DNA of 64,000 bases, from assembly GCA_000223315.2 (NCBI GenBank), contig AFUS01000005.1, positions 124,001 to 188,000 on the forward strand, in the 5' to 3' direction. The notes under the pieces are model-generated. The model made no database searches and was not told the DNA's origin. It saw nothing but the letters and a program-made list of their open reading frames with translations. This DNA is from Parvimonas sp. oral taxon 393 str. F0440 (GTDB taxonomy: Bacteria > Bacillota > Clostridia > Tissierellales > Peptoniphilaceae). Each line of letters opens with the position of its first letter. Positions within the stretch are counted from its first letter, which is position 1. Below are positions 56,993 to 64,000 of this stretch, piece by piece. Both the position numbers and the translations under genes were made by a program.

Positions 56993-58851
56993 ATGAAATT
57001 TACAAGTCAACAAGTTGATGCCATTAAACATTTTGAAGGTCCTGCTCTAATTTTAGCAGTTCCTGGTTCAGGCAAGACAACTGTATTATTAAATAGAATT
57101 TTAAATTTAATTAAAAATCATAATATAGATTCAAGTGAAATAATCTCAATAACTTTCAGCAAATCTCAAGGAATTGATATGGAAAAGAGATTTTTAGCTC
57201 AAAATCCTGAATTTAGAGGAAAAATTACTTTTAAAACTATTCACGCTTTTTGCTATGAGATAGTTAGAAATTATATGAAATTAAAAAATATCAAAAAAAC
57301 TTTAATTGAAGGTAATAATGAATTCAATAGAATTTTAATTTTAAAAAGAGTGTATTATCAAAAAAATTACAAAAAACTATCTGATGAAGAAATTAATGAC
57401 TTCTTTTCAATTTATGACTATACAAAAAATAAGATGTATGATTTTGAAGGATATTTAAGAAAAAATCATTTTATTTCAAATCGTTCTTTAATGTTAAAAT
57501 TGTATAATTTGTATGATGAAATAAAAATTCAAAATAATTTTATGGATTTTAATGATTTGCTAATTTTGGCTAATGAATATATTTCAACGGATAAAAACTT
57601 TTAAAAGCCTTAAAAAATAGATATAAATTTTTCCAAATTGATGAAGGACAAGATACTTCAACTTTACAATTTGAAATAATAAGAAAGATAGTATTTCCAG
57701 AAAATAATGTATTCATAGTAGCAGATGACGACCAGTCAATCTATAGTTTTAGAGGTGCAAGTCCTGAAAATCTATTAAATTTTAAAGATATTTATCCAAA
57801 TTCTAAAATATTTTTTATGGATAAAAATTTTCGTTCCACTAAAAATATAATAAAAATAAGCAATAAAATAATTCAAGGAAATAAAATCAGATATGAAAAA
57901 TCTTCAAAACATACAACTGAAGAAAACTCTCAAATAATGTTATTTAAAGTTAAAAATTCAACTATTCAAGCAAGAGAATTAGTAAATAAAATTTCTGAAA
58001 TAAATCCTAACGAAACTATCGGAGTTTTGTATCGTAACAATATATCTTCTCTATATGTAGCAGAAATGTTGAAAAATAATGATATTGATTTTTTTGTAAA
58101 AGAAAATAAATTCGATTTTTATTCTAACAGAATATTAAATGATGTAAAAAATATTCTTTTATTTTCTGAAGATACAACAGACCTAGAAGTTTTTAAAAGA
58201 ATTTATTTTAAACTTAATGCCTATATAAAAAAGGACTTCATAACTAAATTGGAATACAAGCCCTATAATCAATGTGTATTGGAGAGTTTACTAGATTTGT
58301 ACGAATTAAATGATTTTTATCTAAACAAATTTACATCCTTAAGAAATGATTTTAAAAGATTAAAAAGGATGAAAATGGAAGATAAAATTGACTGTATTCT
58401 CTATGAGCTAGGATATGGAGATTATTTGGATAATTTTAATGACTTTTCCAATTTAAATTATAATCTAATTTTTGACTTGATTAAATATTTATCCAAAGAT
58501 TTAAAAACTTTCGATGAATTTATTGAAAAATTGGACAATTTAAAAGAATTACTTAAAAATGCTTCAAGTTCAAAATCCAATATATCAATTTCAACAATAC
58601 ATTCTGCAAAAGGTTTAGAATATGATAATGTATTTATAATTGACCTAATTGATGGAGAATTCCCACAAAAAAGCATATTAAATTCTTTTGATGAAAAATT
58701 ATTAGAAGAAGAGAGAAGATTATTCTATGTTGCAATGACAAGAGCGAGAAAAAGACTATTTTTGTATACAATAAAAGAAAGAAACAACTTACCTGTTGAA
58801 CCTTCAATTTTCTACAATGAATTAAAGAACAAGACCCCCACCCTTCCATGA
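56993..58851 (+). CDS. second UvrD/PcrA-like helicase, short form (frameshifted in this sequence)
   Basis: About 620 residues after correction, shorter than PcrA. MKFTSQQVDAIKHFEGPALILAVPGSGKTTVLL has Walker A; motif II is IDEGQDTS rather than DEYQD; motif III VADDDQSIYSFRGASPENLL; motif IV KNFRSTKN; motif [21 protein letters not shown] and [19 protein letters not shown]. One T is missing at 57599-57602; restoring it gives DKNFLKALKNRYKFFQIDEGQD. The last codons (KTPTLP and stop) come from 66-bp repeat copy 5, so the native C-terminus has been altered. AAGGTG precedes the ATG. Confidence 0.88.
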
Positions 58852-58895
58852 TGCTTCGCATCAGGTGGGTAGCCGGGAACCTTGTTGTTTCACAA
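58830..58895 (+). repeat. 66-bp terminator-linked hairpin repeat, copy 5 (diverged)
   Basis: Overlaps the 3' end of the helicase gene. The innermost stem is TGATGC-ttc-GCATCA instead of CGATGC-ttc-GCATCG: both sides of one pair changed. The same C-to-T change creates the TGA that ends the helicase. Confidence 0.9.
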
Positions 58896-58903
58896 TAAAA
58901 ATT

Positions 58904-58928
58904 AAAAAAGGAGCAAAGCTCCTTTTTT
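58904..58928. terminator. bidirectional terminator between helicase and reductase genes
   Basis: AAAAAAGGAGC-aaa-GCTCCTTTTTT, perfect stem with A and T flanks, serving the minus-strand reductase and possibly the plus-strand helicase. Confidence 0.85.
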
Positions 58929-58937
58929 GTGTATAAA

Positions 58938-60677
58938 TTATTTAGTTTTTGCTGCATTAGTTCCTGCTATAATTCCAAAAACTGTTATATCAGTAATTGA
59001 AACTGAGCCTAGTCTATTATTACCATGAATTCCACCCGTAGTTTCTCCTGCAGCGTATAATCCTTTTATAATATTTCCATTTTTATCCAATACATTTGCA
59101 TCCTTATTTATCTTAAGACCACCCATTGTGTGATGAACTGCAGGAACGGCTTTTAAACAGTAAAAAGGTGCTTTATCTACTTTAAAACCTAATCTTCTAA
59201 GATTGAATAATGTATCTTTTCCATTTTTTGAATCTTCATTAAATTTATTTATTGTTGCTTTTAAATTTTCCTTATCTATTCCGAAAAAGTCTGCCATTTC
59301 ATCAATTGAATTTACTTTACAAAGTTTTTTACCTTCTATCAAATTATTATATTCAACTTCATGAGTAGGCAAAATATTTGATTTTTTCATTGACTCTTCG
59401 TCCCAAATTTGATATGCAACACTATCTGTTTGAGCCTTAATTCCCATTGAAATTTCTCTTCTAGTACCCAACTCTTCAACAAATCTTTTTCCCTCTTTGT
59501 TTACGAGTATTGCACCACCAACAAGTCTTGTATCTCCTGTATATAAAAGTTTACCTGTCTCAACATCACAAACCGGATATAACTGAATTTTATCTAAATC
59601 TACGACATCAGCTCCAATAGCTTGTGCCATTTTTATTCCATCACCTGTTGAACCAGCAGAATTTGTTGATAGAATTTTATCATCAACTTCTTTATCATTA
59701 TCATAAAGCATTTTTTTATTTGCTCCAAAACCTCCTGTTGTTAAAACAACTGATTTTGCATTTACAATCAGTTCACCTGTTTTTATTTTAGCTTTAACTC
59801 CAGTAACTTCATTGTCTTTTGTAATAAGTTCAAAAGCATTTGTCTCTGTTAAAATTTCTATTCCCAATTCTTCGGCTTTTGCGTGTAATTTATTTATCAA
59901 TTCTTTTCCAGATTGTCCTTTAGGAATTAAAGATCTCTTTACTGAATGACCTCCAAAGAACATAAGTTCATCTGTCCATTCAACTTTGATATCATCTCTT
60001 AACCATTTTGCACCGTCAAGTGCATTATTAGCTAAAACATCTATAAGTTCTTTATCTCCTCCTGCTTTTTCAACATCTTTTTTAAATAAGTCAATACTGT
60101 CTTTTATATTTTCCTTTTCTTGTAACCAGTTCATCGGAGCTGCATATTCAGCACCTGAAATTAAAGTATTTCCTCCAATCAAAGGCAATTTTTCTAAAAT
60201 TACAACATTAGCTCCTGCTTGTTTAGCTTTTATTGCAGCAATTAAACCTGCTCCACCTGACCCTACAACAACTACATCAACATTCATTTCTTTAGTTTCA
60301 AACTTTTCATTCATTGTAGGATTGTTTTTAAGAATTTTTTTATAATCGAGTCCGGATTTGTTTATAGCATCTGCAAGAGCGTTTATAAAAGCTTTTGAAG
60401 AATAAGTTGCTCCCGTTACTTCATCCAAATTAAAATCTCCTGAATTAACTTTTTCAATCAATTTTTCAATAGCAAGTTTTCCTACATCTTCCGTTTCAAC
60501 ACTTTCTTTTAATGATACTTTTTTTATTTTATTATTTTCGAAACTTACATCAATAACAATATCTCCGTTATGTCCTCTAGCTTTCCCCTCGTAAGTTCCA
60601 TTAACTGCCGATTTACAGGAAGTTAAAAATAATACAAAAACAAGTAAAAATGATAAAACTCTAAATAATTTTTTCAT
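58938..60677 (-). CDS. extracytosolic flavinylated FAD-dependent reductase lipoprotein (fumarate reductase-like)
   Basis: 579-residue lipoprotein (lipobox VLFLTSC). The N-terminal FMN-binding domain carries the ApbE flavinylation motif DEVTGATYSS (Thr about residue 90), so FMN should be covalently attached outside the cell. The second domain is a FAD-binding fumarate reductase/urocanate reductase-type flavoprotein: VVVVGSGGAGLIAAIKAKQAGANVVILEK, HHTMGGLKI, GLYAAGETTGGIHGNNRLGS. The electron acceptor is unknown; this class reduces small unsaturated organic acids. ATG 60677 follows GGAGG. Confidence 0.88.
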   Translation of the reverse strand: MKKLFRVLSFLLVFVLFLTSCKSAVNGTYEGKARGHNGDIVIDVSFENNKIKKVSLKESVETEDVGKLAIEKLIEKVNSGDFNLDEVTGATYSSKAFINALADAINKSGLDYKKILKNNPTMNEKFETKEMNVDVVVVGSGGAGLIAAIKAKQAGANVVILEKLPLIGGNTLISGAEYAAPMNWLQEKENIKDSIDLFKKDVEKAGGDKELIDVLANNALDGAKWLRDDIKVEWTDELMFFGGHSVKRSLIPKGQSGKELINKLHAKAEELGIEILTETNAFELITKDNEVTGVKAKIKTGELIVNAKSVVLTTGGFGANKKMLYDNDKEVDDKILSTNSAGSTGDGIKMAQAIGADVVDLDKIQLYPVCDVETGKLLYTGDTRLVGGAILVNKEGKRFVEELGTRREISMGIKAQTDSVAYQIWDEESMKKSNILPTHEVEYNNLIEGKKLCKVNSIDEMADFFGIDKENLKATINKFNEDSKNGKDTLFNLRRLGFKVDKAPFYCLKAVPAVHHTMGGLKINKDANVLDKNGNIIKGLYAAGETTGGIHGNNRLGSVSITDITVFGIIAGTNAAKTK

Positions 60678-60744
60678 AATATCCTCCAAATCTTACAAAA
60701 TTAATTATATTGAGATTAAATTTCTCTTTATGTATATTGTAATT

Positions 60745-61695
60745 TTAATTAAAATTATTTTTATATTCATTTAATACATCAAAAATTTCATCAATATCAG
60801 TTAAAGTATTTATAGTATTTTTCACCTTGTTTGAATCTTTAAAACCTTTCAAATACCACAAAATATTTTTTCTCATTTCTCTTATTGCTATTCTTTCCGG
60901 TTTAAATTCCAACTCCAATTTATAATGCCTTTTTATAGTATCAATAACCTCTTCCAAAGTTGGAGAAGAATATTTTTTTGTTAAATTATAATCCTTAATT
61001 TGTTTAAAAATAAAAGGATTTCCAAGAGCATGACGTCCGATTGCAACTGCATCAGCTCCGGTTTCTTCTTTCATTCTTACATAATCTTCAACGCTACAAA
61101 CATCTCCATTTCCAACAACTTTTATAGGAACATGATTTTTCAAAATTTTTATAGCATTCCAATCAGCTTTTCCTGAATAAAACATTTCTCTAGTTCTGGC
61201 ATGTAATGTAATCATATATGCTCCTGCTTCAACAATAGCATCAGCAACTTCTAAAAAGTTTTTATTGTTTTCATCAAAACCCAATCTGATTTTAACACTC
61301 ACCGGAACTTTAGAATTTTTAACCATAGTTGAAACTATACTTTTAACTTTTTTTGGCTCTTTCATCAAGTAGCTTCCCTCATGATTTTTAACAATTTTTG
61401 GAGCAGGACAGCCTAAATTCAAATCAAGTTGATATATATCATCTCTTTTATTGAATCTATTTTGTATTATTTCCGCCATAATATTTTCATCACTTCCAAA
61501 AACTTGTAATCCTACAGGTCCTTCCCTCTTATCAATATAAGTTATAATTGAAGTATTTTCATTATCATAATATAGTCCCTTTACAGAAACCATCTCTGTA
61601 AAAGTTAAACTTGCACCCATTTCACTTGCTAAAATTCTAAAAGCAACATCGCTAACTCCGGCAAGTGGAGCTAAAAAAATATCTCCGCCCAGCAT
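60745..61695 (-). CDS. dusB: tRNA-dihydrouridine synthase
   Basis: FMN enzyme that reduces uridine in tRNA D-loops. FLAPLAGVSDVAFRILASEMGASLTFTEMVS, LDLNLGCPAPKIVKNHEGSYLM with the catalytic Cys, PVSVKIRLGFDE, TLHARTREMFYSGKADW, and VVGNGDVCSVEDY...GADAVAIGRHALGNP. 316 residues. Placed one base after coaX. Confidence 0.94.
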   Translation of the reverse strand: MLGGDIFLAPLAGVSDVAFRILASEMGASLTFTEMVSVKGLYYDNENTSIITYIDKREGPVGLQVFGSDENIMAEIIQNRFNKRDDIYQLDLNLGCPAPKIVKNHEGSYLMKEPKKVKSIVSTMVKNSKVPVSVKIRLGFDENNKNFLEVADAIVEAGAYMITLHARTREMFYSGKADWNAIKILKNHVPIKVVGNGDVCSVEDYVRMKEETGADAVAIGRHALGNPFIFKQIKDYNLTKKYSSPTLEEVIDTIKRHYKLELEFKPERIAIREMRKNILWYLKGFKDSNKVKNTINTLTDIDEIFDVLNEYKNNFN

Positions 61696-61696
61696 A

Positions 61697-62475
61697 TTAT
61701 AACCCCTTTTTCATCTTATAAATTTCAAGCATTCCATCAAGAGTAAGTTTTTTATCTATAATATTAATTTTGTCTATATCTTTAGAAATTAAGCTGGAAT
61801 ATCCACCTGTTGCAACAACTTTTAACTTGGAAACATCAAAATCCATCTCTTTTACAATCTCATCAATCAACTTTTCAATAAGTCCAATATATCCGACAAC
61901 CATACCAACTCTAATATTATCCATTGTATTTTTAGCAACAATTCTTTCAGGTTTAAAAAGCTCAACTCTTGGAAGTTTTGCAGTTTTTAAGAATAGTGCT
62001 TCAGATGAAATTCCAATACCCGGAATGATAGCTCCCCCTTGATAAACCGAACTTTCATCAACTACATCAAAAGTAATTGCTGTTCCAATATCTATAATTA
62101 TCAAAGGAACTCCATATTTTTTAATTCCAGCAACTGAATTTACAATTCTATCTGCCCCTATAGTTTTAGGATTATCATGATTTATTTTAATTCCCAAAGC
62201 ACAATTATCGTCAATAATTATTGGCTTTAAATTAAAATATTTTTTATAGCATTTTCAATTGAATGCATTACATCAGGAACAACAGAAGCTACAATAACAT
62301 CTTCTATTTCTGATTTCTTAATATCATTAGCATTTAATATCTCTGTAATTGACATTGCATACTCATCACTTGTTTTATTTTTTATCGTATTAAGTCTAAA
62401 ATCACAAATTAGTGAATATCCTTCATAAACACCTAATACGATATTTGTATTACCAACATCTATAACTAATAACAT
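61697..62475 (-). CDS. coaX: type III pantothenate kinase (frameshifted in this sequence)
   Basis: First committed step of CoA synthesis. MLLVIDVGNTNIVLGVYEG is the phosphate-binding start; the rest has SDEYAMSI, GADRIVNSVAG, PLIIIDIGTAITFDVVDE with the catalytic Asp, GGAIIPGIGIS and VVATGGYSSLI. One A is missing at plus-strand T6 62240-62245; restoring it gives AIKKYFNLKPIIIDDNCALGIKI. ATG 62475 follows GGAG. No other pantothenate kinase is in the window. Confidence 0.93.
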
Positions 62476-62690
62476 ATTTTTCTCCAAATCATTAATAATT
62501 TTTTTCAATTACTTATTTCAATCTAATTTTAACATTTTTTATATTTTATTACAATTATAATATAAAAAAAAGAGTAATTTTATATAAAATTCTAAATCCT
62601 GGCAAAAGATTTTTAAGTATATGTCAAAATATAATATAAATTTAAAAATAAAAGTTATACCAATAATATTAAGCATTTGTATTACAATAT

Positions 62691-63178
62691 AGAAAAACTG
62701 ATAAGTCAAATAAATTATTGCTAACTGATATAACAGAATTTAATATGGTAAATTATTAAAAAAGATATATTCATAACCTATTCTAAATACTTTTAACGAA
62801 AAAATTATATCATATATAAAATAGGTTTTAGTCCTACAATAACTATATCAAATAAGTCATTAAAAGAACTTTAAATACTATTAACTCAAAGAAGAATTAA
62901 CAATTCATACAAACTAAGGATTTTATTACTAACATAACAGTTTATTAAGGAATTAGAAAATAACAATATAAGACAAAGTATATTTTTTAAAACTATATAA
63001 GTAATTGGAAATATTTTTGGAATAATGAAACAAAAAATATTTTATGGATAAAAATATTCTTACTATTGAAAAATTAACAGAAGATATAAAAGAGTTTATT
63101 AAATGGTATAATACGAAAAATATTAAGGAAAATTTAAAAGGAATGTCTCCTATTTATTATAGAATTACATTCCTTTGA
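62691..63178 (+). mobile_element. decayed IS3-family (IS150-like) transposase, C-terminal DDE region
   Basis: Not an open frame, but successive segments match an IS3 OrfB in order: LTDITEF (62721-62741, first catalytic Asp), PILNTFNEKIISY, IHTN-stop-GFYY (the H-S-D-Q-G block with Asp changed to Asn), FIKELENNNIRQS, VIGNIFGIMKQKIFYG (third acidic residue lost) and IKEFIKWYNTKNIKENLKGMSPIYYRI before a terminal stop. Several stops and shifts show it is dead. No OrfA or terminal repeats are visible; 62476-62690 shows nothing recognisable. Confidence 0.82.
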
Positions 63179-63245
63179 ATAATATATTTAACTGTCCATG
63201 TTTTTGGCTTCAATTCATTTTCTAGCTTTTTAATAAAAGTAAAAA

Positions 63246-64000
63246 TTATTCTTCATCTTTTCTCTTATATCCAATCACTCCTACAACTCCTAAAGCTAAG
63301 ATTGATGTTAAAGCATAACTTACGTTTGATATATTTGTTTTTGGTAATTTATTTGCTTTTTTTGAAGTTCTATTCTTTTTAGAATTATCTTCCGGTTTAA
63401 CATCTTGACCAGGCTTATTATTATCATTTCCCGGCTTGTTGTTATCTTCTCCAGGTTTGTTATTATCATTTTCCGGCTTGTTGTTGTCTTCTCCAGGTTT
63501 GTTATTATCGTCTTGTTTATCTCCGTAAACTACTGCATAAACACTGAAATGATTAGTTTTAAATGTAACTTCTCCATTTTCGTAAGTGAAAGGAATTTCT
63601 TTTAATCTACCATCTATATGATATAATTTTTCTACTTTTGCTTTTACTTTTATTGTAACAGTAACTTCCCCTTTTGGTTGTACTTCTCTGTTATTTGCAT
63701 CTTTTAAGTTTATATCATAAGAGTCATATTCTTTTCCAACTAATTCACTTGGATTCACTCCTTTTGTTAAAAGCTTCCAGTCTTTTTCTAAAGTATTAGT
63801 ATCTCCACTTACAACTATTGAACTATCTTCGTTTTTTAGTTCAACTTTTTCAACTTCAGGTTCTTGTGGTTTATCTACTAATGAATTTATTGCATCTCTT
63901 AGGTCTTTTTCTGCCTTATTTACTTCTTCTTGTGTAGCATCTTCTTTTGCTAAAACTTCTTCTGCTTTTGCCAATGCTTTATTCATCGCTTCGATTGATT
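63246..64000 (-). CDS. LPXTG-type cell-wall-anchored surface protein, 5' part beyond window
   Basis: The frame is open to the window edge. From the N-terminal side: a FIVAR-like helical segment (LAKAEEVLAKEDATQEEVNKAEKDLRDAINSLVD), a beta-rich domain (about 63500-63830), a repetitive spacer of NNKPG[E/N]D units, then the sortase signal LPKTN, a hydrophobic segment and a charged KRKDEE tail. FIVAR domains bind sugars or are stalk spacers in surface adhesins. The true start is outside the window. Confidence 0.88.
   Translation of the reverse strand, partial: SIEAMNKALAKAEEVLAKEDATQEEVNKAEKDLRDAINSLVDKPQEPEVEKVELKNEDSSIVVSGDTNTLEKDWKLLTKGVNPSELVGKEYDSYDINLKDANNREVQPKGEVTVTIKVKAKVEKLYHIDGRLKEIPFTYENGEVTFKTNHFSVYAVVYGDKQDDNNKPGEDNNKPENDNNKPGEDNNKPGNDNNKPGQDVKPEDNSKKNRTSKKANKLPKTNISNVSYALTSILALGVVGVIGYKRKDEE

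Noticed and set aside
60690-60744. GAGA-aatttaa-TCTC repeat near the reductase promoter
   Set aside because: Only four-base arms in A+T-rich sequence; expected by chance.
63420-63510. NNKPG repeats as DNA-level tandem repeat element
   Set aside because: They are in frame inside the surface protein and read as a protein spacer, not as an independent element.
1-64000. tRNA or rRNA genes and prophage genes
   Set aside because: I read the non-coding gaps for tRNA-like cloverleaf or GC-rich rRNA stretches and for phage structural or integrase motifs and saw none.

Overview
The window is A+T-rich DNA that reads as chromosome of a low-GC anaerobic Firmicute. A fused IspH-S1 protein, a Gram-positive PolC, a CdaA/CdaR pair, a Trep_Strep-type ECF transporter and an LPKTN-anchored surface protein all point toward Tissierellia/Peptoniphilaceae (Parvimonas-like). 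That assignment is an inference from gene content; there is no rRNA gene here to test it. Almost everything lies on the minus strand. Only a MATE transporter, a UvrD-like helicase and a dead IS3 transposase are on the plus strand.

Layout. 1-1.1 kb: partial glycosyltransferase. 1.2-1.6 kb: rpsT. 1.7-10.9 kb: pyrH-frr-uppS-cdsA-rseP-ispG-polC operon. 11-12 kb: two small exported proteins, one broken. 12.1-16.2 kb: asp23-fakA-recG. 16.2-17.6 kb: MATE. 17.7-22.2 kb: flavoprotein-cmk-plsC-ispH/rpsA. 22.4 kb: rpmB. 22.7-27 kb: pcrA-ligA. 27-29.3 kb: cdaA-cdaR (c-di-AMP synthesis). 29.4-33.2 kb: ferric-type ABC importer. 33.6-35 kb: second MATE. 35.1-37.5 kb: rpsB-tsf and the HU gene. 37.6-45.2 kb: glmU-prs-pth, mfd and prsA. 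45.2-45.5 kb: cluster of palindromic repeats. 45.6-51.9 kb: two ABC half-exporters plus ECF T, A and S components, behind a strong promoter with a palindromic operator. 52.2-54.5 kb: rpmG-secE-nusG-rplK-rplA. 54.6-56.9 kb: trmN6-like, rsmI, udp. 57-58.9 kb: UvrD-like helicase. 58.9-62.5 kb: coaX-dusB and a flavinylated lipoprotein reductase. 62.7-63.2 kb: decayed IS3 transposase. 63.2-64 kb: 3' end of a wall-anchored surface protein gene.

Two observations dominate. First, at least 19 single-base losses interrupt 14 genes. They include genes that cannot normally be lost (rplA, rplK, polC, pth, coaX, ispH-rpsA). Restoring one base, nearly always in an A/T homopolymer, restores each reading frame, so a sequencing or consensus artefact is the likeliest cause. 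I therefore give whole-gene spans and mark them as frameshifted rather than as dead genes. Second, a 66-bp G+C-rich hairpin repeat occurs five times, always in the same orientation and always within about 10 bp beyond a Rho-independent terminator of a minus-strand gene. One copy shows compensatory stem changes, and two copies are in exact tandem. This looks like a small terminator-targeting element. A separate cluster of three diverged palindromes near 45.4 kb shows the same sign of structural conservation.

The genes are mostly housekeeping: translation, isoprenoid and phospholipid synthesis, DNA repair, cell-wall precursors and c-di-AMP. Interspersed are transport modules (ferric-type importer, ECF/exporter locus, two MATE pumps) that carry the clearest regulatory palindromes. 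Promoters with -35/-10 boxes 16-17 bp apart and Rho-independent terminators can be placed for most units.
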